DNA from: Paracoccaceae bacterium
GTDB taxonomy: Bacteria; Pseudomonadota; Alphaproteobacteria; Rhodobacterales; Rhodobacteraceae
Assembly (NCBI GenBank): GCA_024304985.1
Contig: JAMWZC010000002.1
Span: forward strand, 372,001-436,000
Length of the DNA: 64,000 nt
Direction of reading: 5' to 3'
Shown here: in pieces, positions 35,252-43,835 of the stretch
Layout: each line of letters starts with the position of its first letter
Position numbering within the stretch: the first letter of the stretch is position 1
The notes under the pieces: generated by a model
What the model saw: only the letters and a program-made list of their open reading frames with translations
Database searches by the model: none
What the model was told of the DNA's origin: nothing
Program-made: the position numbers and the translations under genes

Positions 35252-35925
35252 TCGTTGGCCTTCCGCGCCACGGTCATATGTCTCTTGCTGCCGTATCCCT
35301 GCTGTCGGGTCACGTCAAACCCTGCCGCTTGCAAGCCGCGCCGGACGAAACCGGCGGCAGTATAGGTGGCGGCTGTGCCGTCCGGCGCTGTATGCTTGCC
35401 AACCTCGGCCAGAAGGTCCTCGCCCCACATCTCGGGGTTCTTGGCGGGAGAAAAACCGTCAAGAAACCAAGCATCCGCCTGTCCCTGCCAGAGCGGAAGG
35501 GTTTCGCGCGCATCGCCCTGTATCAGGGAGAATTTCAGATCGGGCAGAACGAACGTATGGGGGCTGTCGTGCCAGAATGGCGACAATTCCTCGGCCAGTA
35601 AAGCAAGTTCGGGAAAGGCGCCTTGCGCGCGTCGCATCTCAAGCGCGGTCATGGGATAGGCCTCGAATGTGGTGAAGTGCAACTGGCCGCGTTGACCTGA
35701 GCCGCGCCACAGATGCAGCGCCGCCAACAGGTTCAGCCCGGTGCCAAAGCCAAGCTCGGCAATATGGAACCCGTCGCGAAAACGGGCGGGAAGGTCATTG
35801 CCCGCCAGAAACACATGCGATGTCTCGGCCAGCCCGCCCTGCAACGAGAAATATGGATCGTCAAACCGGGTCGAGACGGGCAGGTCGCCGTCGCGCCAAG
35901 CGATCTGTGCGGACTGGTCTTGCAC
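35248..35925 (-). CDS. mnmD: tRNA 5-aminomethyl-2-thiouridine methyltransferase domain protein (MnmD / MnmC1-like)
   Basis: SAM-dependent methyltransferase matching the N-terminal half of MnmC, which methylates nm5s2U at tRNA position 34. The 225-residue product has YFSLQGGLAETSHVFLAGNDLP, the SAM loop AELGFGTGLNLL (near 58), and the DUF752 segment WFLDGFSPAKNPEMW (near 145). It ends with GFDVTRQQGYGSKRHM. The start is a GTG at 35925 with TAAGGGA upstream; no ATG is available. In enterobacteria this domain is fused to an FAD oxidase. Here the putative oxidase is a separate divergent gene 59 bp away. Confidence 0.82.
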   Translation of the reverse strand: MQDQSAQIAWRDGDLPVSTRFDDPYFSLQGGLAETSHVFLAGNDLPARFRDGFHIAELGFGTGLNLLAALHLWRGSGQRGQLHFTTFEAYPMTALEMRRAQGAFPELALLAEELSPFWHDSPHTFVLPDLKFSLIQGDARETLPLWQGQADAWFLDGFSPAKNPEMWGEDLLAEVGKHTAPDGTAATYTAAGFVRRGLQAAGFDVTRQQGYGSKRHMTVARKANE

Positions 35926-35984
35926 GGGGGCATCCCTTAGGAAGGGCAATGAAAACAGGGCGACAATGCAAAGGATGACCGGGA

Positions 35985-37025
35985 ATGGCAATGGCGGATG
36001 TGACCGTTCTCGGGGCCGGGATCTTTGGCCTGTCAGTGGGATGGGCCTGTGTGCTGCGCGGGGCGAAAGTGCGCGTGATCGACCCGCATGGGCCGGGCGC
36101 GGGCAGCAGCGGCGGCATCGTCGGCGCACTGGCCCCACATGTGCCCGAACAATGGAACGAAAAGAAAGCCTTTCAACTGGATAGCCTGTTGATGGCGGCA
36201 GATTTCTGGGCCGGGGTCGAGACGGCATCGGGCCTGTCCACCGGGTATGCACGGTTTGGACGCGTGCAGCCTGTCGCGGATTTCGCGGGGCTTGATCTTG
36301 CCCGCGCGCGTGGCGAGTCTGCAGCGGATCTCTGGCAAGGACAGGCTGTATGGGAAGTGCTGCCTGCTGAAAAACTGGGTGACTGGGCACCGCAAAGCCC
36401 GTCGGGCTGGGTGATCCGCGACACGTTGACCGCGCGTTTACATCCCCGCATGGCATGTGCCGCCTTGGTCGCCGCGCTGCAGGCGCGCGGGGCTGAGGTG
36501 GTCAAGGATCACGCCCATCAAGGACGGGTGATCCACGCCACAGGTGTGGCCGGGCTTGACGCGGCCAGTGCCGCTCTGGGTCGCAGTTTCGGCAGCGGCG
36601 TGAAAGGGCAGGCGGCGTTGCTCGCGCTGGACCGGCGTGATGCGCCACAGTTATTTGTCAATACGATCCATATCGTGCCCCATGCAGACGGGACTGTGGC
36701 CATCGGATCGACCAGCGAGCGGGACTATGACGACCCGAAGAGCACGGATGCACAGCTTGACGCGGTCATCGCCCGGGCCCGTGAGGCTGCGCCGGCACTG
36801 CGCGAGGCACCCGTCATCGACCGATGGGCCGGGGTCCGCCCAAGGTCACGCAGCCGCGCGCCGGTGCTTGGCGTGCATCCGGTTCACAAGGATCACTTCA
36901 TCGCCAATGGCGGCTTCAAGATCGGGTTCGGCATGGCCCCCAAGGTGGCACAAGTCATGGCCGATCTGATGCTGGATGGGGTGGACAGTATACCGGCCGG
37001 GTTCCGACCAGAGGCGAGCTTGTAA
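35985..37025 (+). CDS. FAD-dependent oxidoreductase (DAO family, candidate MnmC2)
   Basis: FAD-binding oxidase of the glycine/D-amino-acid oxidase family, 346 residues. The N-terminal Rossmann motif is VLGAGIFGLSVGWACVLRG (8-26), followed by VRVIDPHGPGAGSSGG and GALAPHVPEQWNEKK. The latter resembles the MnmC2 region where ASGNPAG-type sequences lie. The C-terminal GVRPRSRSRAPVLG and ANGGFKIGFGMAP close the FAD site. Its head-to-head position with the MnmC1-like gene supports a role in removing the carboxymethyl group from cmnm5s2U in tRNA. A generic amino-acid oxidase remains possible. A start two codons later is possible. Confidence 0.75.
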   Translation: MAMADVTVLGAGIFGLSVGWACVLRGAKVRVIDPHGPGAGSSGGIVGALAPHVPEQWNEKKAFQLDSLLMAADFWAGVETASGLSTGYARFGRVQPVADFAGLDLARARGESAADLWQGQAVWEVLPAEKLGDWAPQSPSGWVIRDTLTARLHPRMACAALVAALQARGAEVVKDHAHQGRVIHATGVAGLDAASAALGRSFGSGVKGQAALLALDRRDAPQLFVNTIHIVPHADGTVAIGSTSERDYDDPKSTDAQLDAVIARAREAAPALREAPVIDRWAGVRPRSRSRAPVLGVHPVHKDHFIANGGFKIGFGMAPKVAQVMADLMLDGVDSIPAGFRPEASL

Positions 37026-37028
37026 CCG

Positions 37029-37841
37029 TCAGGCGGCTTGTGCCTGCATGCACTGTCGTCCGTCCGGCCCGCGCACCCACATCGTCCCGTCATCGCACCA
37101 GCACAGATCAGCCGCTTCAAAATGCATCAGCGGTGCCGTCGCACGAAAGCTGAACTGGCGCAGGGTGCCCAAACGTTCCTCGGCCAGCAGCATCAGATGC
37201 TGCGCCAGCAGCGGACCGTGGGTCACCAAGCCTGCATAGCCTTCGACATCGCGGGCGTAATCCAGATCGTAATGGATGCGGTGCCCGTTGAAGGTCAGGG
37301 CGGAATATCGAAACAACAGCGTGCTGTCGAAATGCACGGTGCGGCAGATCTCCTCATCCGTCCGCGCCTGCGGGGCCACAGGTGCGGGGGCATCCGGCGA
37401 AGGGTCCTCACGATAGACCAGATCCTGCCATTCGGTCACGCAAGCCTGCCCAACCTGCGCGATCTCGTGCCGCAGGGTGACAAAGCCTAACGGACCCGTG
37501 CGCCCATCCTTGCGGGTCACGCTGTCGATTGTCGTGGTCTTTACCGCATCGGTGCCTGCGATCAGGGGCGCGTGGAATTCCAGCCGCCCTCCCGCCCACA
37601 TCCTTCGCGGCAGACCCAGATCGGGGATCAGCCCCAGCCCGGTGGCCGGATGCCCGTCCCGGCCCAGTCGCGCCGGGGGCTGTGGGTCCCAGAAATGAAG
37701 CTGATGGAAAAAGGGCGGCAAGGCGCGTCCCACCGTGATCGTGGGCGTCAGCCCAAGCGCCACCTGCAAGGCAGCCCCGCGCGCGGGGTCCATTGGATCG
37801 GTGATCGTTTGACTGTCTGGGCGGGTAGTATCATGTTGCAT
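37029..37841 (-). CDS. MaoC/HTD2-type acyl-CoA hydratase (mesaconyl-C4-CoA hydratase-like)
   Basis: Hot-dog-fold dehydratase of about 270 residues, with an N-terminal FAS1-type half (FFHQLHFWDP, GLPRRMWAGGRLEFH) and a C-terminal MaoC half. The catalytic pair lies in RYSALTFNGHRIHYDLDYA, followed by GLVTHGPLLAQHLM. This two-part layout matches 3-methylfumaryl/mesaconyl-C4-CoA hydratase and yeast Htd2 relatives. No further genes of the 3-hydroxypropionate or methylaspartate routes lie nearby, so the substrate is open. It is convergent with the FAD oxidase gene (3-bp gap) and divergent from the VOC gene. Confidence 0.8.
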   Translation of the reverse strand: MQHDTTRPDSQTITDPMDPARGAALQVALGLTPTITVGRALPPFFHQLHFWDPQPPARLGRDGHPATGLGLIPDLGLPRRMWAGGRLEFHAPLIAGTDAVKTTTIDSVTRKDGRTGPLGFVTLRHEIAQVGQACVTEWQDLVYREDPSPDAPAPVAPQARTDEEICRTVHFDSTLLFRYSALTFNGHRIHYDLDYARDVEGYAGLVTHGPLLAQHLMLLAEERLGTLRQFSFRATAPLMHFEAADLCWCDDGTMWVRGPDGRQCMQAQAA

Positions 37842-37883
37842 GGGCGCAGATTAGGCGCGGCTTTCACGGGGAACAATCGCGAA

Positions 37884-38288
37884 ATGACACCCAGAGTCAC
37901 AGCACTGGACCATCTGGTTCTGACGGTCGCCGATATCGGCGCGACGGTCGATTTCTACACCCGCGTGCTGGGAATGCGGAGCGAAAGCTTTACCCCCGCG
38001 GGCGGCGCACCCCGTATGGCGCTGCGCTTCGGGGCGCAGAAGATCAACCTGCATCAAGTCGGCGCCGAGTTTCGTCCCCATGCCGGCCATGTGCAGGCGG
38101 GATCAGCCGATCTCTGCTTTCTAAGCGAGACGCCATTGGATGCCTGGCAAGCGCATCTTGCGGCACAAGCTATCACTGTCGAAGAAGGCCCCGTTCGCCG
38201 CACAGGGGCAGAAGGGCCGATCCTGTCGATCTACCTGCGTGACCCCGATTGCAACCTGATCGAAGTATCGAACCGCCTGCCAGCCTGA
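37884..38288 (+). CDS. VOC family (glyoxalase-like) protein
   Basis: A 134-residue single-chain VOC protein with two beta-alpha-beta3 repeats: ALDHLVLTVADIGATVDFY (8-26), KINLHQVGAEFRPH, and the final SIYLRDPDCNLIEVSNR. The metal-ligand positions His10, His52-like and Glu near 128 are present, so a metalloenzyme (lyase, dioxygenase or resistance protein) is likely; which one is unknown. The ATG at 37884 gives the family's usual N-terminus. A longer frame reaches back across the divergent hydratase gene. Confidence 0.85.
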   Translation: MTPRVTALDHLVLTVADIGATVDFYTRVLGMRSESFTPAGGAPRMALRFGAQKINLHQVGAEFRPHAGHVQAGSADLCFLSETPLDAWQAHLAAQAITVEEGPVRRTGAEGPILSIYLRDPDCNLIEVSNRLPA

Positions 38289-38340
38289 GGCGCGTCGCGT
38301 GCTGGATAGAGTAATTGTGAAACGATGAATCAGAGGGCCC

Positions 38341-39237
38341 TCAGCCGCGCGGCGTCACCTGCCGGACAAGCCCCTCTTGCGCGACATTGGCCACCAGCCG
38401 CCCGTCGCGGGTGAAAACGCGGCCCCGATTGAAGCCGCGTGCGCCACCTGCCCAAGGGCTGTCCATCGTATAAAGCAGCCAGTCATCCACGCGGAACTCG
38501 TCATGTACCCACAACGCGTGATCAAGGCTGGCGAACTGCATATCCAAATCCGTAAAGGTCTTGCCATGCGGCATCATCGAGGTGCCCAGCAACCCCATAT
38601 CCGAGGCAAAGGCCAGTGCCGCCCGATGCATCGCGGGATCGTCGGACATGCGGCCCCGGACCCTGATCCAGATATCCTGCACCGGTGGCCGGGGTGTCCG
38701 GTCAAACGGAGGGCGCGGCGTGACCGAGCGCATCTCGACCGGGCGTGGCGTTTTCAGCCAGTTGCGAAAGGCCTCGGGCAGGGCATCACCCATGCGGGCG
38801 GCCATCGCTTCTTCGGTTTCCAGATCCTCGGGGGCGGGCACATCGGGCATACTGTCCTGATGCGTCAGCCCCGGCTCAGGTACGTGAAACGAGGCGGCAA
38901 GATTCAGGATCGGCTTCCCATGCTGGATCGCCACGACGCGGCGGGTGGCGAAACTACCTCCATCACGGTCCCGCTCAACCCGGTAGAGCACGGGCTGCGT
39001 CGCGTCACCGGGACGCATGAAATAGCCATGCAGAGAATGGTTGGGTCGTGAAGGATCAACCGTCATCGTCGCCGCCATCAGCGCCTGCCCGATCACCTGC
39101 CCACCAAAGCTGCGCCCGCGCCCCTGCGGTGTGGCGATGCCGCGATAGAAATCCTCCTCGATCCGCTCCACGGTCAGAACGCGGGTCAGGCTGTCAGCAA
39201 GGTGCTGGTCTGATGCTTGTGCTGCGCTGTCTGTCAT
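38341..39237 (-). CDS. tesB: Acyl-CoA thioesterase II
   Basis: Double hot-dog thioesterase that hydrolyses medium- and long-chain acyl-CoA. The 298-residue product has RIEEDFYRGIATPQGRGRSFGGQVIGQAL split over the N-terminal domain. The C-terminal domain has FASLDHALWVHDEFRVDDW, with the catalytic Asp in SLDHALW. AAGGGAC precedes the chosen ATG. It follows polA by 22 bp and is probably cotranscribed with it. Confidence 0.94.
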   Translation of the reverse strand: MTDSAAQASDQHLADSLTRVLTVERIEEDFYRGIATPQGRGRSFGGQVIGQALMAATMTVDPSRPNHSLHGYFMRPGDATQPVLYRVERDRDGGSFATRRVVAIQHGKPILNLAASFHVPEPGLTHQDSMPDVPAPEDLETEEAMAARMGDALPEAFRNWLKTPRPVEMRSVTPRPPFDRTPRPPVQDIWIRVRGRMSDDPAMHRAALAFASDMGLLGTSMMPHGKTFTDLDMQFASLDHALWVHDEFRVDDWLLYTMDSPWAGGARGFNRGRVFTRDGRLVANVAQEGLVRQVTPRG

Positions 39238-39259
39238 CTGTTTGTCCCTTGTGCCGTGG

Positions 39260-42076
39260 TCAATGCGCCTCGGCCCAGTTGTGCCCTTTGCCACCATCCA
39301 CGATCAGCGGCACATCCAGTTTCAACACCGGCTCGCAGGCGGTTTGCATCACCTCTCGCGCGGTGTCGATCAACCGGTCGGCGGCGTTTTCATCCACTTC
39401 GAAGATCAATTCGTCATGCACCTGCAACAGCATCGTGGCGGGCTGGCCCTTGATCGCGGCGGGCATGCGGATCATCGCGCGGCGGATGATATCAGCGGCT
39501 GTGCCCTGAATGGGCGCGTTGATCGCTGCGCGCTGGGCAAAGCCTGCGGTCGGTCCCTTGGCATTGATGTCTGGCGTGTGGATCTTGCGCCCGAACAGCG
39601 TCTGGACATAGCCATGGTCGCGCGCAAAGGCCTTGGTTTCGTCCATATAGGTGCGGATACCGGGAAAACGCTCGAAATAACGGTCGATGAAACCCTGCGC
39701 CTCGGCCCGCGGGATGCGCAGGTTCCGCGCCAGACCAAAGCCGGAAATCCCATAGATCACGCCGAAGTTGATCGCTTTTGCGCGGCGGCGGATATCGGAC
39801 GTCATCTGGTCCATCGGCACGTCGAACATCTCGGAGGCGGTCATGGCGTGAATGTCCTGCCCCTCACGGAAGGCCTGTTTCAGCGCGTCGATCCCGGCGA
39901 TATGGGCCAGAATCCGTAGCTCGATCTGGCTATAGTCTAGACTGACCAGCACACGTCCTTCAGGGGCCACAAAAGCCTCGCGAATGCGGCGGCCTTCCTC
40001 GCTGCGCACGGGGATGTTCTGCAGGTTGGGATCGGCCGAGGACAGTCGCCCCGTATTCGCCCCCGTCTGCATATAGGACGTATGCACCCGCCCCGTTTCG
40101 GGGTTGATGTGATCCTGCAATGCATCCGTATAGGTGGATTTCAGCTTGCTCAACTGCCGCCAGTCCAGCACGCGACCGGGCAGATCGTGCATTGTCGCCA
40201 GATCCTCCAGCACATCGGCACCCGTGGCATAAGCGCCGGTCTTGCCCTTCTTGCCGCCCTCCAACCCCATCTTGTCGAACAGGATCTCGCCCAATTGCTT
40301 GGGGGAGCCGACATTGAACGTCTCACCGGCCAGTTCGTGAATCTCGGCCTCCAGCCCCGCCATCTTCTGCGCGAAAGCATTGGACATGCGGCTGAGGGTG
40401 TCGCGGTCCACCTTGACGCCTGCCATCTCCATCCGCGCCAATACGGGCACCAACGGGCGCTCAAGGGTTTCATAAACGGTCGTGACCCGCGCGCGGTGCA
40501 GTTGAGGGCGGAACAACTGCCACAGGCGCAGGGTAATTTCCGCATCTTCGGCGGCGTAGGTTACCGCTTCGTCAATCGGCACGCGGTCAAAGGTGATCGC
40601 GGATTTGCCGCCACCCAGAAGCGTCTTGATGGCAATCGGTTCATGCCCCAGATACCGCTCGGACAGCGTGTCCATCCCATGCCCGTGCAGTCCGGCATTC
40701 AGGGCATAGGACATCAGCATCGTATCATCGATGGGCGCCACCGTAATTGCATGGCGGGCAAAGATCTTGGCGTCATACTTCATGTTCTGCCCGATCTTGA
40801 GGATGCTGTCGTCCTCAAGCACAGGCTTCAGCGCGGCCAGAACATCCGACATGGGCAATTGCCCCTCGGCAAGCGCGTCTGATCCGAACAGATCATCCGC
40901 CGCCCCCGCCTTGTGACCCAGCGGGATATAGCATGCGCTGCCCGCCTCGACGCACAGGGAAATCCCAACCAGTTCGGCGCGCATCTCGTCAAGGCTGGTA
41001 GTTTCAGTATCCACGGCCACATGGCCCCGGTCACGGATCAGAGTGATCCAGCGCTCAAGGGCGGCCATATCCGCCACGCGTTCATAGGTCTTGGGAAAGG
41101 GCACCTCGGCGGGGGCGGTGCCGTTGTCCGGGCTGTCGCTCAAAGGTGCCGCCCCGGCAGGGTCGGTGTCCTTGATCACGGGTGCCTTGACGCCCAGCGC
41201 ATCCGAGATCCGCTTGGTCAGGGTGCGGAACTCCATCTCCGCCAGAAAGGCCAACAGCTTGTCCGGATCAGGATCACGAATTTCCAGATCATCCAACGTG
41301 AAATCCAGCACCATGTCGCAGTCAAGCTGCACCAACCGCTTGGACAGTTCGATCTGTGCGCGGTGCTGCTGCAACACCTCCCGCCGCTTGGGTTGCTTGA
41401 TCTCTTCCGCACGATCAAGAAGCGCCTCAAGCGAGCCGAACTCGTTGATCAGCAGCGCCGCCGTCTTGATGCCGATACCGGGGGCGCCGGGGACGTTGTC
41501 CACGCTGTCGCCTGCCAGCGCCTGCACATCGACCACATGTTCGGGGCCGACGCCGAATTTCTCGATCACACCCTCGCGGTCGATGCGGCGGTTCTTCATG
41601 GGGTCCAGCATCTCGACCCCGTCACCCACCAGCTGCATCAGGTCCTTGTCCGAACTGACGATGGTCACGCGGCCCCCGGCCTCACGGGCCTGACAGGCCA
41701 GGGTCGCGATGATGTCATCAGCCTCGAACCCCTCCAACTCCTTGCAGGCGATGTTGAACGCCTCGGTCGCGGCGCGCGTCAAAGGGATCTGGGGGCGCAG
41801 GTCCTCGGGCATGGCCTCGCGGTTGGCCTTGTAGAGGTCATACATGTCGTTGCGGAACGTATGGCTGCCCTTGTCGAAGATCACGGCCACATGGGTCGCC
41901 GCATCCGCGCCGCTGTTGTTTTCCACATAGCGCTGCAACATGTTGCAAAAGCCCGACACAGCGCCAATCGGCAAGCCATCGGACTTCCGCGTCAGCGGCG
42001 GCAGCGCGTGATAGGCGCGAAAGATGAAGGCCGAGCCGTCGATCAGATGCAGGTGGCAACCCTTGCCGAATGTCAT
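39260..42076 (-). CDS. polA: DNA polymerase I
   Basis: Full-length 938-residue polymerase for Okazaki fragment processing and repair. The 5'-3' exonuclease domain (about 1-290) begins HLHLIDGSAFIFRAYHALPP. The 3'-5' exonuclease domain (about 340-530) keeps the metal-binding VAVDTETTSLDE and YAAEDAEITLRL motifs, so proofreading should be active. The polymerase domain has motif A VSLDYSQIELRILAHIAG, motif B RRRAKAINFGVIYGISGFG and motif C LLQVHDELIFEV. The 436-residue open frame on the opposite strand is a codon-bias shadow. Confidence 0.97.
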   Translation of the reverse strand: MTFGKGCHLHLIDGSAFIFRAYHALPPLTRKSDGLPIGAVSGFCNMLQRYVENNSGADAATHVAVIFDKGSHTFRNDMYDLYKANREAMPEDLRPQIPLTRAATEAFNIACKELEGFEADDIIATLACQAREAGGRVTIVSSDKDLMQLVGDGVEMLDPMKNRRIDREGVIEKFGVGPEHVVDVQALAGDSVDNVPGAPGIGIKTAALLINEFGSLEALLDRAEEIKQPKRREVLQQHRAQIELSKRLVQLDCDMVLDFTLDDLEIRDPDPDKLLAFLAEMEFRTLTKRISDALGVKAPVIKDTDPAGAAPLSDSPDNGTAPAEVPFPKTYERVADMAALERWITLIRDRGHVAVDTETTSLDEMRAELVGISLCVEAGSACYIPLGHKAGAADDLFGSDALAEGQLPMSDVLAALKPVLEDDSILKIGQNMKYDAKIFARHAITVAPIDDTMLMSYALNAGLHGHGMDTLSERYLGHEPIAIKTLLGGGKSAITFDRVPIDEAVTYAAEDAEITLRLWQLFRPQLHRARVTTVYETLERPLVPVLARMEMAGVKVDRDTLSRMSNAFAQKMAGLEAEIHELAGETFNVGSPKQLGEILFDKMGLEGGKKGKTGAYATGADVLEDLATMHDLPGRVLDWRQLSKLKSTYTDALQDHINPETGRVHTSYMQTGANTGRLSSADPNLQNIPVRSEEGRRIREAFVAPEGRVLVSLDYSQIELRILAHIAGIDALKQAFREGQDIHAMTASEMFDVPMDQMTSDIRRRAKAINFGVIYGISGFGLARNLRIPRAEAQGFIDRYFERFPGIRTYMDETKAFARDHGYVQTLFGRKIHTPDINAKGPTAGFAQRAAINAPIQGTAADIIRRAMIRMPAAIKGQPATMLLQVHDELIFEVDENAADRLIDTAREVMQTACEPVLKLDVPLIVDGGKGHNWAEAH

Positions 42077-42108
42077 GCGCGCCCCTTTCGCGGGCCTTGG
42101 GCCCGCTG

Positions 42109-42141
42109 CGTCTTCTTGCTCAAAATATCCCCGCCGGAGGC
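42109..42141 (-). repeat. Dispersed intergenic element, copy B
   Basis: On the minus strand: GCCTCCGGCGGGGATATTTT then GAGCAAGAAGACG. It lies between the zinc-finger gene end and the polA start. The GC-rich inverted part followed by ATATTTT could also act as a weak terminator. Confidence 0.7.
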
Positions 42142-42174
42142 ATCTGCCCGTTCAAGCAGAACACTGGCCAGCGA

Positions 42175-42354
42175 TCAGACCTTGCCCTCGAAATCGCGGT
42201 GCACGAATTTGCAATCGCAATAGGGACATTCCACCCATCCATGTTCGTGCGGTATCTGTAGCCAGACACGCGGATGGCCCAGGGCACCTTCGCCCCCGTC
42301 ACAGGCCACGCGGTAGGTATCGACAAGCTTTGTCTCTGGCGCCTCGATCGTCAT
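42175..42354 (-). CDS. Small zinc-finger protein (zf-CHCC, NDUFS6-like)
   Basis: A 59-residue protein with a CHCC zinc site: Cys18 (VACDGG), His27 ([10 protein letters not shown]), Cys43 and Cys46 (ECPYCDCKF). This pattern belongs to the zf-CHCC family related to the complex I accessory subunit NDUFS6, common as short free-standing proteins in alphaproteobacteria. AAAGGGA precedes the ATG. The frame is open much further upstream, but that part crosses the divergent ABC gene. Confidence 0.85.
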   Translation of the reverse strand: MTIEAPETKLVDTYRVACDGGEGALGHPRVWLQIPHEHGWVECPYCDCKFVHRDFEGKV

Positions 42355-42429
42355 CTCGGGACATTCCCTTTCGCGGTCAATTGGATTAGGTCCGTTATGA
42401 GCGATGAGACGAGCAGGGGCAAGTAGACC

Positions 42430-43362
42430 ATGAGCGGCAATGCGATCGAAATCCGGGGGCTGGTGAAAACCTATGGCGGGGCCAAGGGCCAACCGGAAAA
42501 ACAGGCGCTGCGGGGCGTTGACCTTGATATTCCTACCGGTTCGGTCTTCGGCCTGCTGGGGCCGAACGGGGCGGGCAAGTCCACGCTGATCAACATCCTT
42601 GCAGGGCTGGTGGTCAAGACCGCAGGACAGGTGCGGATCTGGGGCTTTGATCAGGATGTGAACCCGCGCCAGTCGCGCGCCGCGATCGGCGTGATGCCGC
42701 AAGAGCTGAACCTTGACCCGTTCTTCACGCCGCGCGCCGCGCTGGAAGTGCAGGCGGGTCTTTACGGCGTGCCAAAATCCCAAAGGCGCAGCGACGAAAT
42801 TCTGGCCCTGATCGGGCTTGAGGACAAGGCCGATGCCTATGCCCGCACCCTGTCAGGCGGGATGCGGCGGCGGCTTCTGCTGGGCAAGGCGCTGGTGCAT
42901 CACCCGCAAATCCTTGTGCTAGACGAACCCACAGCAGGCGTGGACATCGAATTGCGCCAGATGCTGTGGACCAATATCCGCAGGCTGAACCGCGAACAGG
43001 GCATGACCATCATCCTGACGACCCATTACCTCGAAGAGGCCGAGGAAATGTGCGACCAGATCGCCATCATCAATCAGGGACAGGTCGTCGCCCGCGACAG
43101 TACAGCTAACCTTCTGGGCCAGATGGACCGCAAGACCATGGTGATCCACCCCGCCAGCCCGGCCCAGACCTTGCCTGCCGGCCCGGGGTTGGACGTGACA
43201 CGGCGTCCCGACGGATCGCTGGCCATCAGCTATCACACCAGCCAAACCTCGGCCGAGCAGGTCTTGGAAGCGGTGCATGATGCGGGTGTGTCCATCCGCG
43301 ACGTCAAGACAGAACAGGCCGACCTGCAGGATGTATTCCTGAACCTGACCCGCTCTGCCTGA
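42430..43362 (+). CDS. ABC-2 type exporter ATP-binding protein
   Basis: ATPase of the drug/polysaccharide-exporter type, 310 residues: Walker [10 protein letters not shown] (near 46), signature [15 protein letters not shown], Walker [13 protein letters not shown] and H-loop [13 protein letters not shown]. It has a C-terminal extension of about 80 residues after residue 230, as in CcmA/YadG-like proteins. No permease gene follows: the next gene is convergent. The membrane partner must therefore be encoded elsewhere. Confidence 0.9.
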   Translation: MSGNAIEIRGLVKTYGGAKGQPEKQALRGVDLDIPTGSVFGLLGPNGAGKSTLINILAGLVVKTAGQVRIWGFDQDVNPRQSRAAIGVMPQELNLDPFFTPRAALEVQAGLYGVPKSQRRSDEILALIGLEDKADAYARTLSGGMRRRLLLGKALVHHPQILVLDEPTAGVDIELRQMLWTNIRRLNREQGMTIILTTHYLEEAEEMCDQIAIINQGQVVARDSTANLLGQMDRKTMVIHPASPAQTLPAGPGLDVTRRPDGSLAISYHTSQTSAEQVLEAVHDAGVSIRDVKTEQADLQDVFLNLTRSA

Positions 43363-43396
43363 TCCCATCCCGCGCGCCTGCGACACCTCTCGGATG

Positions 43397-43434
43397 CGCT
43401 CCGCGCGGGGATATTTTAGGCAAGAAGAAACAGG
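43397..43434 (+). repeat. Dispersed intergenic element, copy C
   Basis: GCGCTCCGCGCGGGGATATT then TTAGGCAAGAAGAAACAGG. It lies between the convergent ABC ATPase and HIT genes. Confidence 0.7.
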
Positions 43435-43443
43435 GCGCGGCGC

Positions 43444-43827
43444 CTATTCTGCGCGCGGCAGCATCCGGCCCAGCACACGTCCGCCAAGGATATGCACATG
43501 CAGATGCGGCACTTCCTGCACGCCCGCGGCACCCGCGTTCGAGATAGCGCGGAAACCGCCGCCACCCATTCCGGGCTGCACCTCCATGATCCGGCAAACC
43601 TCGCCGATGGCGCGGGTGAAGTCCACGATCTCGGCATCCGAGGCGGCCTGCGCGAAGTGATCATAGGTGACGTAAGGCCCCTTGGGGATCACCAGCACAT
43701 GGACGGGTGCCTGTTCGGAAATGTCATGAAAGGCCAGCGTGTGTTCGGTCTCCAGAACCTTGCGGCTTGGAATCTCCCCGCGCAGGATCTTTGCGAACAC
43801 GTTCTGGTCGTCATAAGTATAGGCCAT
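43444..43827 (-). CDS. HIT family hydrolase (HinT-like)
   Basis: Nucleotide phosphoramidase-type histidine triad protein, 127 residues. It starts with DDQNVFAKILRGEIPS and carries the triad HLHVH at 108-112 (His108, His110, His112) followed by ILGG, as in HinT. Cytosolic. It begins 8 bp after the glycosyltransferase gene on the same strand and may be cotranscribed with it. Confidence 0.93.
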   Translation of the reverse strand: MAYTYDDQNVFAKILRGEIPSRKVLETEHTLAFHDISEQAPVHVLVIPKGPYVTYDHFAQAASDAEIVDFTRAIGEVCRIMEVQPGMGGGGFRAISNAGAAGVQEVPHLHVHILGGRVLGRMLPRAE

Positions 43828-43835
43828 CGGGCACC

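Noticed and set aside
40913-42223. 436-codon plus-strand open frame opposite polA
   Set aside because: polA is complete with all motifs on the minus strand; this is a GC-bias shadow.
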